DNA from: Oxalicibacterium flavum
GTDB taxonomy: Bacteria > Pseudomonadota > Gammaproteobacteria > Burkholderiales > Burkholderiaceae_D
Assembly (NCBI RefSeq): GCF_014635065.1
Contig: NZ_BMCG01000003.1
Span: 124,001-188,000, forward strand
DNA: 64,000 nucleotides
Reading direction: 5' to 3'
Part shown: one piece after another, positions 27,963 through 36,540 of the stretch
How positions within the stretch are numbered: position 1 is the stretch's first letter
Layout of the letters: every line of letters begins with the position of its first letter
Notes under the pieces: generated by a model
Told to the model about the DNA's origin: nothing
Seen by the model: only the letters and a program-made list of their open reading frames with translations
The model's database searches: none
Position numbers and translations under genes: made by a program

Positions 27963-28703
27963 TCATGCCGGCGGCGTTCGCGCAAAAGCGAGGTTGGTGA
28001 CGCGCGCCGCACCATGGCGTTTGAGCATGGCTGCGATCTCGGCGAGTGTGGCGCCGGTGGTCATCACGTCGTCCAGAACCGCCAGATGCTTTCCCGCGAT
28101 GCTTTCCTGCATGTCGGCCGTGACGGAGAAGGCATGGCGCACATTGCGCTGGCGTTCCGGCGGCGGCAGGCTGGCCTGCATGCGTGTTTCGCGCGTGCGT
28201 TCAAGCAGTTGCGGCAACAGCGCGATGCCGGTCGATCTCGACAGTGGACGGGCGATCTCCAGTGACTGATTGAACCCGCGTTCAGCCAGGCGTTGTCGGC
28301 TGAGCGGCACTACCGTCATGAGCTCCGGCATTGGCAGGGTGGGTTGCCGCAACAATGCATCGCGCAGCAGGTCGGCAAACAGCGACGCAATGGCGAGGCG
28401 ATTGCCGAACTTGAGGGCCAGCACCAGGTGATCGACCGGCGCGACATAGTCGCTGGCCACCACGGTGGCATCGAAGGCGGGCGGCGAGCGCAGGCAGTCG
28501 CCGCATTGCGCAAGGTCGCCGATGCCGCTCAGCGGCAGACCGCATTGCCGGCAGCGTGCCGGCGATGCGGTGAAATGACTGTGGCGGCAATCGGCGCATA
28601 GTACGCACTCGCCATCGATACCGCATAACGCACAGGATGAGGGAATTGCCGACGGCAGTCGGTGCAGCAGGGTGCCGATACGGGAGAGAAATCGGTATGA
28701 CAT
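27963..28703 (-). CDS. ComF family protein (amidophosphoribosyltransferase-like)
   Basis: 246 residues. The N-terminal zinc-ribbon-like region contains pairs of cysteines (CALCG, CVLCADC, CRQCGLPL, CGDC; about 24-72). The phosphoribosyltransferase domain has the PRPP motif LAVLDDVMTTGATLAE near the C-terminus. ComF is needed for DNA uptake in naturally competent bacteria; in other proteobacteria its homologue lies beside bioH or bio genes. Here it is divergent from a BioC-like gene with 55 bases between. Start ATG at 28703 follows GGAG. Confidence 0.88.
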   Translation of the reverse strand: MSYRFLSRIGTLLHRLPSAIPSSCALCGIDGECVLCADCRHSHFTASPARCRQCGLPLSGIGDLAQCGDCLRSPPAFDATVVASDYVAPVDHLVLALKFGNRLAIASLFADLLRDALLRQPTLPMPELMTVVPLSRQRLAERGFNQSLEIARPLSRSTGIALLPQLLERTRETRMQASLPPPERQRNVRHAFSVTADMQESIAGKHLAVLDDVMTTGATLAEIAAMLKRHGAARVTNLAFARTPPA

Positions 28704-28758
28704 TGCGCAACTCCGTCCTCGTGCGTGTAGACTGCGCACATTATCCCATTGTCGCCGC

Positions 28759-29709
28759 ATGCCCGTGCCTTCCGAATTTTCTTCCGCTGACAGCAGACTG
28801 AGCGCTCCCATTGATCTGGGGCGCGTACGCACCCTGTTTCGTGATCCTGCACGCGTTGCAGAATCAGGCTTCCTGCGCCGCGAGGTGGCGGCACGCATGC
28901 ATGAAAGACTGCAGGTGATCAAGCTGGAGCCGACCGTGGTGCTCGACGCCGGTTGCGGCGAAGGAGCCGATCTGGTCACGCTGCAAAAGCGCTTCGCGCA
29001 GGCTACGGTGCTGGGTCTCGATGCCTCGTTCGGCATGTTGTCGGAGGCGCAGGCGGTGCAGAAGGATGGCCTGTCGAGCGTTCATCGCATGCTGCAGCAA
29101 TGGCTGCCGGCAGGTATGGGAATCGGGCGCGACTCGATGGCCGGCCTGATGTGCGGTGATTTCGCGCGGTTGCCGCTGGCCGGCAACAGCGTCGATATGG
29201 TCTGGTCCAATCTGGCGGTGCACTGGCATCCGCAGCCCGATGCGGTATTCGGCGAATGGCGCCGTGTGTTGAGTCAGGATGGCCTGCTGATGTTTTCGTG
29301 TTTCGGTCCCGACACCTTCAGGGAATTGCGTACCGCCTTTGCCGAAAGCGGAGCACAGCATGTGCTGCCTTTCGTCGATATGCATGACTTTGGTGACATG
29401 CTGGTCAATGCCGGATTTTCGACGCCGGTGATGGACATGGAAACCCTGACGATTACCTACGGCAGTGTCGAGAAACTGATCGCGGACGTACGTGCGATCG
29501 GCGGCAATCCGCTCGATACGCGGCCGCGCGGCCTGTTTGGCCGCGATGCCTGGCAACGTGTGGTGGAGCGGCTCGAGAGGCAGCGCCGTGACGTCGACGG
29601 CAAGATCCCCCTGACCGTGGAAGTCGCATACGGCCACGCTTTTCGGCCGGCGCCGCGCGCCACGGCCAGCGGCGAGTCCATCATCCGCTTCGACCGGCCG
29701 AGAAAATAA
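28759..29709 (+). CDS. SAM-dependent methyltransferase, BioC-like (malonyl-ACP O-methyltransferase)
   Basis: 316 residues. The class I methyltransferase domain begins VLDAGCGEGADL (motif I, about 57-68), with LGLDASFGML (acidic end of strand 2), VDMVWSNLAVHWHPQP (motif IV region) and the VLSQDGLLMFSCFGPDTFREL segment typical of BioC. The N-terminal DLGRVRTLFRDPARV is also seen in BioC of betaproteobacteria. BioC methylates malonyl-ACP at the first step of pimelate synthesis for biotin. Proximity to comF supports this, but no other bio gene is in view. Confidence 0.75.
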   Translation: MPVPSEFSSADSRLSAPIDLGRVRTLFRDPARVAESGFLRREVAARMHERLQVIKLEPTVVLDAGCGEGADLVTLQKRFAQATVLGLDASFGMLSEAQAVQKDGLSSVHRMLQQWLPAGMGIGRDSMAGLMCGDFARLPLAGNSVDMVWSNLAVHWHPQPDAVFGEWRRVLSQDGLLMFSCFGPDTFRELRTAFAESGAQHVLPFVDMHDFGDMLVNAGFSTPVMDMETLTITYGSVEKLIADVRAIGGNPLDTRPRGLFGRDAWQRVVERLERQRRDVDGKIPLTVEVAYGHAFRPAPRATASGESIIRFDRPRK

Positions 29710-29846
29710 GGTTCCGCTTCAGGGCGGAATGTTGTATATATGTGTCGCCTGTTGTTCAAAAGTCGTTCAGAATCTGCCGAGCCGTTGAGAGTTTCATTGC
29801 GTAGTCAGTCCGTTTTTTCCGGAGGGTGTGCGCCATGTGTTTATGC

Positions 29847-29876
29847 TTGATAACGTTTCAGTTTCAGACTTATACT
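29847..29876 (+). promoter_or_regulatory. Strong sigma70-type promoter before the cytochrome oxidase locus
   Basis: TTGATA (29847-29852) and TATACT (29871-29876) are 18 bases apart. Transcription from about 29883 would read the DUF2244 gene and coxB onward. The region 29710-29846 holds no gene. Confidence 0.65.
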
Positions 29877-29899
29877 GCGACGGTTTTGCGTGAAGATGG

Positions 29900-30385
29900 T
29901 TGGGCCGGTGCGCGGTGGTCGAGCGTGCGGTAGGGCCCGGCCGCGAATGGTTATTTAAACGTAATTGCTCGATATCTCCGCAGCAACTGATGCAGGTTTA
30001 TGGGTTATTGTGCGCGGTATCTCTGGCAATTTCCGTCTTTTTCACCATCCGCGGCGCCTGGTATATCCTCGGTTTTTCCATCGTGGAACTCGCGGCAGTC
30101 GCATACGCTTTCATTTATTACGCCCGTCACGCGAGGGATCGCGAATACATTGCGCTTGAAGACGACCGGCTTTTCGTCGAGATCGTCCAGGCGGAGAAGG
30201 TCAGGCAGTTCAGGCTGATGCGCCGCCAGACGGCGATTCGGCTCGTGGCACGTACTCGATTGATTGGCCTGGAATCTGCAGGTCTGTGTGTTGAGGTAGG
30301 GCGATTCCTGACGGAGGCAAAGCGTCGCGAATTCATGCGCGAGCTGCGTCGGGAAGTGAGGATGACAAGTACGCCCGTCAATTAA
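29900..30385 (+). CDS. DUF2244 family membrane protein, first gene of the cox locus
   Basis: About 160 residues. It contains REWLFKRNCSISPQQL, the conserved start of DUF2244 proteins, then two hydrophobic segments (about 33-52 and 55-74) and a basic C-terminal domain (REYIALEDDRLFVEI, RRQTAIRLVARTRLIGLES). The start is uncertain: TTG at 29900 follows GAAG, and GTG at 29915 is also possible. It sits 34 bases before coxB and just after a strong promoter, as in related genomes. Role in oxidase assembly is inferred only from position. Confidence 0.75.
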   Translation: MGRCAVVERAVGPGREWLFKRNCSISPQQLMQVYGLLCAVSLAISVFFTIRGAWYILGFSIVELAAVAYAFIYYARHARDREYIALEDDRLFVEIVQAEKVRQFRLMRRQTAIRLVARTRLIGLESAGLCVEVGRFLTEAKRREFMRELRREVRMTSTPVN

Positions 30386-30419
30386 AACAGATTCTTAATG
30401 TGGGCTTTTGGGGAAATCC

Positions 30420-31571
30420 ATGAAAGATGCGAAGCGCCTTCCATTCCTGTTGCCTGGTGCATTCCTCTTGATGGCGGCCGCGCCGTGGGCAGCCGCGAGC
30501 GACGCCGGCGGCCCGACGGTGCGCCAGCTCAACCTGCATCCGCCGGTCACGCGGATCGCCGAAGAAATCTATTCGCTGCACAACATGATGCTGATCATCT
30601 GTCTGGTGATCTTCATTGCCGTGTTCGCAGTGATGTTCTATTCGATCTTCAAGCATCGCAAATCGGTCGGCCATCAGGCCGCCAAGTTTCATGAAAGCAC
30701 TTCGGTCGAGATCGCGTGGACCGTGGTTCCCTTCCTGATCGTCATCGGCATGGCGCTGCCGGCCACCAAGACCGTGGTGGCGATGAAGGACACCTCGAAT
30801 GCCGACATCACCATCAAGGCCACCGGCATGCAATGGAAGTGGGGCTACAACTATCTCGCCGGCGAAGGCGAGGGCATCAACTTCCTGTCCAATCTGGCGA
30901 CGCCGCGCCAGCAGATCGTCAACGCCGAGGCCAAGGGCGAAAACTACCTGCTCGAGGTCGACAATCCGGTGGTGGTGCCGGTCAACAAGAAGATACGCGT
31001 GGTGCTGACCGCCAACGACGTGATCCACTCGTGGATGATCCCCTCGTTCGGCGTCAAGCAGGACGCGATTCCGGGCTTCGTGCGCGACACCTGGTTCAAG
31101 GCCGAGAAGATCGGCACCTATCGCGGCCAGTGCGTGGAACTGTGCGGCAAGGATCATGCCTTCATGCCGATCGTGGTCAACGTGGTCAGCGAGGAGGACT
31201 ATCGTGCCTGGGTAGACGAACGCAAGAAGGAAATGGCCGCCAACGTCGATGATCCCAACAAGGTCTGGACGCTCGACGAACTCGTGCAACGTGGCGAGAA
31301 GGTTTATTCGTCCAATTGCATCGCCTGCCATCAGGCCAATGGCAAGGGCATACCCGGCAGCTTCGCCGCGCTCGATGGTTCGCAGATCGTGCTGGGTCCC
31401 AAGGCGGCCAACATCAATATCGTCCTGCATGGCAAGGGTGCCATGCCGGCCTGGCAGCCCGTGCTGTCCGAAACTGAGATCGCCGCGGTGATCACCTATA
31501 CGCGCAATCACTGGTCCAACAAGGCTGCTGAAAACATCGTCCAACCGGCCGAAGTCCTGGCCGCGAAGTAA
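30420..31571 (+). CDS. coxB: Cytochrome c oxidase subunit II with fused cytochrome c domain
   Basis: Carries the CuA centre that accepts electrons from cytochrome c. 383 residues with a signal peptide and two TM helices (about 53-78 and 95-115). The CuA site is [12 protein letters not shown] plus the upstream histidine in [10 protein letters not shown]. The C-terminal extension has a heme c motif CIACH (about 301-305) and the methionine ligand in GAMPAW, a caa3-like fusion common in betaproteobacteria. Start ATG at 30420 after GGGGAAA. First structural gene of the oxidase operon. Confidence 0.96.
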   Translation: MKDAKRLPFLLPGAFLLMAAAPWAAASDAGGPTVRQLNLHPPVTRIAEEIYSLHNMMLIICLVIFIAVFAVMFYSIFKHRKSVGHQAAKFHESTSVEIAWTVVPFLIVIGMALPATKTVVAMKDTSNADITIKATGMQWKWGYNYLAGEGEGINFLSNLATPRQQIVNAEAKGENYLLEVDNPVVVPVNKKIRVVLTANDVIHSWMIPSFGVKQDAIPGFVRDTWFKAEKIGTYRGQCVELCGKDHAFMPIVVNVVSEEDYRAWVDERKKEMAANVDDPNKVWTLDELVQRGEKVYSSNCIACHQANGKGIPGSFAALDGSQIVLGPKAANINIVLHGKGAMPAWQPVLSETEIAAVITYTRNHWSNKAAENIVQPAEVLAAK

Positions 31572-31590
31572 AACGAATCAGGAGATCGAG

Positions 31591-33204
31591 ATGAGCACAA
31601 CCGCCGTCGACCACGGGCACGAGCATTCCCACGCGCACGATCACGGGCATGACCATGCCCACGATCATCCGCACGGCTGGCGGCGCTGGATCTATGCCAC
31701 CAACCACAAGGACATCGGCACCTTGTATCTGTGGTTCTCCTTCATCATGCTGCTGTCGGGCGGTCTGCTGGCGATGCTGATCCGCGCCGAGCTGTTCCAG
31801 CCCGGCCTGCAACTGATGCAGCCCGAATTCTTCAATCAGCTGACCACCATGCATGGCCTGATCATGGTGTTCGGCGCGATCATGCCGGCCTTCGTCGGCT
31901 TCGCCAACTGGATGATTCCGCTGCAGATCGGCGCCTCCGACATGGCATTCGCGCGCATGAACAACTTTTCGTTCTGGCTGCTGCCGCCGGCCGCGATCCT
32001 GCTGATGACGTCCTTCCTGGTGCCGGGCGGCGCCACCGCCGCCGGCTGGACGCTGTATGCGCCGCTGTCGACGCAAATGGGACCAGGCATGGACATGGCG
32101 ATTTTTGCGATCCACATCATGGGCGCCTCGTCGATCATGGGTTCGATCAACATCATCGTCACCGTGCTCAACATGCGTGCGCCCGGCATGACGCTGATGA
32201 AGATGCCGATGTTCTGCTGGACCTGGCTGATCACGGCCTACCTGCTGATCGCCGTGATGCCGGTGCTGGCAGGTGCGATCACGATGACGCTGACCGACCG
32301 CCACTTCGGCACCTCGTTCTTCAATGCGGCCGGCGGCGGCGATCCGGTGATGTACCAGCATATCTTCTGGTTCTTCGGGCACCCCGAGGTCTATATCATG
32401 ATCCTGCCGGCGTTCGGCATCATCTCGCATATCGTGCCGGCCTTCGCGCGCAAGCAGCTGTTCGGCTATGCGTCCATGGTCTATGCGACGGCCTCGATCG
32501 CGATCCTGTCGTTCATGGTGTGGGCGCACCACATGTTCACCACCGGCATGCCGGTCACCGCGCAGCTGTTCTTCATGTACGCGACCATGCTGATCGCGGT
32601 GCCGACCGGCGTGAAGATCTTCAACTGGGTTGCCACCATGTGGCGCGGCTCGATGACCTTCGAGACACCGATGCTGTTCGCGATCGGCTTCATCTTCGTA
32701 TTCACCATGGGCGGCTTCACCGGACTGATCCTGGCAGTCACGCCGATCGACATCCAGTTGCAGGATACCTATTACGTGGTGGCGCACTTCCACTACGTGC
32801 TGGTGGCCGGTTCGCTGTTCGCGCTGTTTGCCGGTTTCTATTACTGGGGGCCGAAGTGGACCGGCTTCATGTACAGCGAGACGCGCGGCAAGATTCACTT
32901 CTGGGGCTCGTTGATCCTGTTCAACATCACCTTCTTCCCGATGCATTTTCTCGGCCTGGCCGGCATGCCGCGCCGCTATGCCGACTATCCGGCACAGTTC
33001 ACGGATTTCAACGTGATTGCCTCCATCGGCGGGCTGGGTTTCGGCCTGATGCAGGTGTATTTCCTGTTTGCGGTGGTGCTGCCGGCGATTCGTGGCGGCC
33101 AGCCAGCAGCCGACAAGCCGTGGGAAGGCGCGGAAGGACTGGAATGGACGGTGCCGAGTCCGGCGCCTTTCCATACCTTCGAGACGCCGCCGACGGTCAA
33201 ATAA
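31591..33204 (+). CDS. coxA: Cytochrome c oxidase subunit I (aa3 type)
   Basis: Catalytic subunit with heme a, heme a3 and CuB; reduces O2 and pumps protons. 537 residues, 12 helices. Ligand segments are TMHGLIMVF (heme a), [17 protein letters not shown] (CuB histidine and cross-linked tyrosine, K channel), WAHHMFTTG (CuB pair) and VAHFHYVL (heme a3 and heme a). The first 30 residues are an unusual His/Asp tract (14 histidines between residues 8 and 29) ahead of the conserved [20 protein letters not shown] precedes the ATG. Confidence 0.98.
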   Translation: MSTTAVDHGHEHSHAHDHGHDHAHDHPHGWRRWIYATNHKDIGTLYLWFSFIMLLSGGLLAMLIRAELFQPGLQLMQPEFFNQLTTMHGLIMVFGAIMPAFVGFANWMIPLQIGASDMAFARMNNFSFWLLPPAAILLMTSFLVPGGATAAGWTLYAPLSTQMGPGMDMAIFAIHIMGASSIMGSINIIVTVLNMRAPGMTLMKMPMFCWTWLITAYLLIAVMPVLAGAITMTLTDRHFGTSFFNAAGGGDPVMYQHIFWFFGHPEVYIMILPAFGIISHIVPAFARKQLFGYASMVYATASIAILSFMVWAHHMFTTGMPVTAQLFFMYATMLIAVPTGVKIFNWVATMWRGSMTFETPMLFAIGFIFVFTMGGFTGLILAVTPIDIQLQDTYYVVAHFHYVLVAGSLFALFAGFYYWGPKWTGFMYSETRGKIHFWGSLILFNITFFPMHFLGLAGMPRRYADYPAQFTDFNVIASIGGLGFGLMQVYFLFAVVLPAIRGGQPAADKPWEGAEGLEWTVPSPAPFHTFETPPTVK

Positions 33205-33216
33205 GGCAAACAGCGC

Positions 33217-33342
33217 ATGAGCGAGAAGGAAGAGTTGCAGGCAGAACTCAGAAGGCGCAATTTGCGCACGGGGCTGATCCTGGCCTCGATCGCACTGATG
33301 TTCATGCTGGGGCTGGTGGTCAAACGCATATGGTTTGTGTGA
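33217..33342 (+). CDS. Cytochrome oxidase small assembly protein (41 residues)
   Basis: A 41-residue frame, ATG at 33217 to TGA at 33342, in the 145-base gap between coxA and ctaG. It has a charged N-terminus (MSEKEELQAELRRRNLR) and one TM helix (about 18-36) ending KRIWFV. A protein of this size and layout occupies the same place in other Burkholderiales cox operons and is named cytochrome oxidase small assembly protein. Direct function is not established. Confidence 0.8.
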   Translation: MSEKEELQAELRRRNLRTGLILASIALMFMLGLVVKRIWFV

Positions 33343-33349
33343 GGACGGG

Positions 33350-33961
33350 ATGCAGGAGCAGAACGATTCCGGTGTACGCAGGCTGAACGCGCAGATGTTC
33401 GGCAAGCTGATCGTCATCGCGGTGATGATGTTCGGCTTCGGCTATCTGCTGGTGCCGTTGTACAAGCAGATCTGCGAGATCACCGGCATCAACATCCTTG
33501 CCTTCCAGGAAGGCGAGGGCATGAAGGTCAAGCCGATCGACAATTCGCAGATCGACCGCAGCCGCACCATCACGGTCGAGTTCGACGCCAATGCGCAGGG
33601 ACCGTTCCGCTTCCGTCCGACCGTCAACAGCATGACTGTGCATCCGGGCGAGATGGCGCAGGTCCTGTACGAAGTGGTCAACACGCAGCAGCGCAGCGTG
33701 GAAGCACAGGCGATCCCGAGTTATGCGCCGCAGCAGGCGGCGGCGCATTTCAAGAAGGTCGAATGCTTCTGCTTCCAGCAGCAGACCATGGAGGCAGGCC
33801 AGGCAAGGCAGATGCCGGTGGTGTTCTACCTCGATCCGGCCCTGCCGAAGGATGTGAAGACGATCACGCTGTCCTATACCTTCTTCGATATCGGCGGTTT
33901 CGAGAAGAAAGCCGAAAGCAAGGCCGAAGGCGGGAAAAAGCCGGCGCAGGTTGCCGGTTGA
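33350..33961 (+). CDS. ctaG: Cytochrome c oxidase assembly protein CtaG/Cox11
   Basis: Inserts copper into CuB of subunit I. 203 residues: a short cytoplasmic tail, one TM helix (about 17-36; KLIVIAVMMFGFGYLLVPLY), and a periplasmic immunoglobulin-like domain with KQICEITG and the copper motif ECFCFQQQ (CFCF). ATG at 33350 lies seven bases after the small protein gene. The 86 bases before coxC contain no gene; many relatives have a DUF2970 gene there. Confidence 0.96.
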   Translation: MQEQNDSGVRRLNAQMFGKLIVIAVMMFGFGYLLVPLYKQICEITGINILAFQEGEGMKVKPIDNSQIDRSRTITVEFDANAQGPFRFRPTVNSMTVHPGEMAQVLYEVVNTQQRSVEAQAIPSYAPQQAAAHFKKVECFCFQQQTMEAGQARQMPVVFYLDPALPKDVKTITLSYTFFDIGGFEKKAESKAEGGKKPAQVAG

Positions 33962-34047
33962 GAATGTGGAAAGTGCCGGTGATGATGTGAGTCCGCTGCG
34001 TGTGCGCGGCGGAAGTGAAGCCTGAAGAAGTCTGACTGGAGACGGAA

Positions 34048-34908
34048 ATGAGTGCTCGCGAAAAGGAAGCTCCCTATTATTTCGTGCCGGGTCCCTCGCG
34101 CTGGCCGGTGACGGCCGGCATTTCACTGCTGTTGCTGATGATCGGCGCTTCGGCCTGGGTCAACGGCGTGGCGTGGGGGCCATATCTGAATGCGCTGGGA
34201 TTGATCGGCTTTCTGGTCGTGCTCTACTTCTGGTTCGGCGAGGCCATCAGCGAGTCGGAAGGCGGTCTGTACAGCAAGCGCATCGATGCATCCTTCCGCT
34301 GGAGCATGAGCTGGTTCATCTTTTCGGAAGTGATGTTCTTTGCCGCCTTCTTCGGTGCGCTGTTCTATGCGCGCAGCATCAGCATGCCGTGGCTGGCCGA
34401 TCTGGACCACAAGCTGCTGTGGCCCGACTTCGGTGCGCAATGGGGCAATGTCGGTCCGGCCAACACGGTCGAGTCGTTCGCCACCATGGGACCGTTCTGG
34501 ATTCCGACCATCAACACCGCGCTGCTGCTGACCTCGGGTGTCACGCTGACGATCGCGCACCATGCGATCCGCGAGGGCAAGCGCCAGAAGACCGCGATCT
34601 GGCTGGCCGCCACCATCCTGCTCGGTGCGATCTTCATGGGCTTTCAGGCCTATGAATACATCCATGCCTACCAGGACCTGAACCTCAAGCTGACGTCCGG
34701 CATCTACGGTTCCACCTTTTTCCTGCTGACGGGCTTCCACGGCTTTCACGTGACGATGGGCGCAATCATGCTGGCGGTCGTGCTGTATCGCGTCATCAAG
34801 GGGCATTTCACCGCCGACAATCATTTTGCCTTCGAAGGCGCGGCCTGGTACTGGCACTTCGTCGATGTGGTGTGGCTGGGTTTGTACGTGGTGGTTTACT
34901 GGCTGTAA
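34048..34908 (+). CDS. coxC: Cytochrome c oxidase subunit III
   Basis: Structural subunit that stabilises subunit I and its proton entry. 286 residues with seven hydrophobic helices. Family segments: PYYFVPGPSRWPVTAG, WFIFSEVMFFAAFFGALFY with the conserved glutamate, INTALLLTSGVTLTIAHH, GFHGFHVTMGAIMLAVV and the C-terminal YWHFVDVVWLGLYVVVYW. Ends at a strong terminator, which closes the first transcription unit of the locus. Confidence 0.97.
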   Translation: MSAREKEAPYYFVPGPSRWPVTAGISLLLLMIGASAWVNGVAWGPYLNALGLIGFLVVLYFWFGEAISESEGGLYSKRIDASFRWSMSWFIFSEVMFFAAFFGALFYARSISMPWLADLDHKLLWPDFGAQWGNVGPANTVESFATMGPFWIPTINTALLLTSGVTLTIAHHAIREGKRQKTAIWLAATILLGAIFMGFQAYEYIHAYQDLNLKLTSGIYGSTFFLLTGFHGFHVTMGAIMLAVVLYRVIKGHFTADNHFAFEGAAWYWHFVDVVWLGLYVVVYWL

Positions 34909-34923
34909 TACCACTCATGCATG

Positions 34924-34955
34924 AAAAAGGCCGCACTCTGCAGTGCGGCTTTTTG
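34924..34955. terminator. Bidirectional terminator after coxC
   Basis: AAAAAGGCCGCACT pairs with AGTGCGGCTTTTT around CTGC. It lies between coxC and the convergent twin-TM gene. Confidence 0.92.
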
Positions 34956-34988
34956 TTGCGGGGTAGGACAACTTGTCCGACGCCAAAT

Positions 34989-35189
34989 TCAGCGAATTCC
35001 GGTAGGCTGGATATAGCCGAGGCGCCACGCAAGCAGGACCAGCGCGAACAGTGTGATCGACAGTCCGACACGCGTCGCCAGCGCCTTGACGGTACGGTTG
35101 CTCTTGCCCTTGTCGCGCATCAGGAAGAACAGCGCGGAAGCCAGGCTGCCGAGGATCAGAATGAAGGCGATGGCGACGAGAATTTTCAT
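34989..35189 (-). CDS. Twin transmembrane protein, DUF2909-like (66 residues)
   Basis: A 66-residue protein with two TM helices (about 2-24 and 42-60) joined by a basic loop (MRDKGKSNRTVKALATRVG). A small gene like this, on the opposite strand, lies between coxC and the SURF1 gene in other Burkholderiales. Start ATG at 35189. Function unknown; involvement with the oxidase is suggested only by place. Confidence 0.75.
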   Translation of the reverse strand: MKILVAIAFILILGSLASALFFLMRDKGKSNRTVKALATRVGLSITLFALVLLAWRLGYIQPTGIR

Positions 35190-35252
35190 GGACGCGCCCG
35201 ACGGTCGGAGCGGGCAGGGGCGACACAACGGGCTGGATTGAACACGGATCTC

Positions 35253-35975
35253 ATGCATCTCTCCTTTCGCTTCAGGGTCGTGCCGTTCATTGCCGCCGCG
35301 ATAGTGGCGGCCATCGGCATCTCGCTGGGGCAGTGGCAAACGCGGCGCGGCGATGAAAAGCAGGCCATCGAAAACCTGCTGCTGGCAAGGCAGTCTGCGC
35401 CAGTTCTCCAACTTGAGCAAGTGCCGACCGATGCTGCCGAGATTGCCTTCCGGCGCGTGAGATTGCACGGCAGCTTCGAGCGCGAATGGCCGGTCTATCT
35501 CGACAACCGCCCTTACGACGGACGTGCTGGGTTCTACCTCGCGATGCCGTTTAGAATGGCGGCCTCCGGCCAGCACGTGCTGGTGCTGCGCGGCTGGTTG
35601 CCGCGCGACGTCGCGGACCGTACGCGGTTGCCGGCGGTGGACACGCCTGCGGGCGAGACCGAGATCGAAGGCGTGGTGCGCACCGGTATCGGCCGCGTGA
35701 TGCAGCTGGGCCAGCCCGAAGCCTTGCGGCCCGGCGCGATCGTGCAGAATCTCGACCCGGCCGAGCTGTCTGCCGCCAGTGATCTTGCGCTGCCGGCATT
35801 GGTGATCGAGCAGACGGGCGCGGCGCAGGATGGCCTGGTGCGCGACTGGCCGCGGCCGTCGAGCGGCATCGACAAGCATCGCGGCTACGCCTTTCAGTGG
35901 TATGGGCTGGCTGCGCTGGCGTGTGTTTTTTTTGTTGTGACAGGATTTGGACGTGGAAGAAAACAGGAAGCGTAA
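35253..35975 (+). CDS. SURF1 family cytochrome oxidase assembly protein
   Basis: Membrane protein that helps heme a insertion or early assembly of subunit I. 240 residues with TM helices at both ends (about 7-27 and 215-233) and a periplasmic domain between. Family signatures are IGISLGQWQTRRGDEKQ and VYLDNRPYDGRAGFY at the start, and HRGYAFQWYGLAALA at the end. Divergent from the twin-TM gene. Its end overlaps the next gene by 23 bases. Confidence 0.93.
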   Translation: MHLSFRFRVVPFIAAAIVAAIGISLGQWQTRRGDEKQAIENLLLARQSAPVLQLEQVPTDAAEIAFRRVRLHGSFEREWPVYLDNRPYDGRAGFYLAMPFRMAASGQHVLVLRGWLPRDVADRTRLPAVDTPAGETEIEGVVRTGIGRVMQLGQPEALRPGAIVQNLDPAELSAASDLALPALVIEQTGAAQDGLVRDWPRPSSGIDKHRGYAFQWYGLAALACVFFVVTGFGRGRKQEA

Positions 35976-36540
35976 AGGGCGTTGGAAGCTGCTGGCCATC
36001 CTGCTCGTATGCGCATCGCCCATCATTTTTTCGTATCTGGCCTATTACGTCTTCAAGCCGGAAGGCCGCACCAATTATGGCGCGCTGATCGATCCGCGCG
36101 CCTATCCGCTGCCGGTGCTCGACACGCGCACGCTGGACGGCCGGCCGGAAACGCTGGATGCCTACAAGGGCAAGTGGATCATGCTGCTGGTAGCCGGCGG
36201 CGACTGCCTGTCGTCGTGCGAAAAGAAGCTGCACGACATCCGCCAGCTGCGCCTGTCGCAAGGCAAGGACATGGAGCGCATCGAACGCGTGTGGCTCATC
36301 ACCGATGCGCAGCCGATCGATACCATCCTGATCCGTGAATTCGACGGCACCCACATGCTGCGCGCCGATGCCGAGCGCATCGCCGCCTGGCTGCCGGTGG
36401 AGCAAGACACCACGCCGGCCGACCACATTTTCATGATTGATCCGCTGGGCAACCTGATGATGCGCTTTCCCAAGGATGCCGATCCCAACCGGATCAAGAA
36501 GGATCTGAACAAATTGCTCAAGGCGTCTTCCATTGGATAA
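35953..36540 (+). CDS. Membrane-anchored thioredoxin-like protein of the cox locus (SCO-like)
   Basis: About 195 residues. One TM helix at about 12-33, then a periplasmic domain of thioredoxin type. It contains LVAGGDCLSSCEKKLHDIRQ, a C-x3-C motif as in SCO copper proteins, and HIFMIDPLGNLMMRFPKDADP. The usual SCO histidine is not clearly in place. Start GTG at 35953 is preferred because AGGA lies seven bases before it; a TTG at 35947 is in frame. Overlaps the SURF1 gene by 23 bases and ctaA by eight. Copper or thiol-redox role for oxidase assembly is inferred. Confidence 0.75.
   Translation: MEENRKRKGRWKLLAILLVCASPIIFSYLAYYVFKPEGRTNYGALIDPRAYPLPVLDTRTLDGRPETLDAYKGKWIMLLVAGGDCLSSCEKKLHDIRQLRLSQGKDMERIERVWLITDAQPIDTILIREFDGTHMLRADAERIAAWLPVEQDTTPADHIFMIDPLGNLMMRFPKDADPNRIKKDLNKLLKASSIG

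Noticed and set aside
29835-29933. A 32-codon frame (MCLCLITFQ...) with GGAGGG upstream
   Set aside because: It overlaps the strong promoter core at 29847-29876 and the start of the DUF2244 gene; transcription from that promoter would begin inside it.
31492-33417. A 641-codon open frame on the minus strand
   Set aside because: Antisense shadow of coxA, full of His/Arg/Gln/Asp runs and without any recognisable domain.
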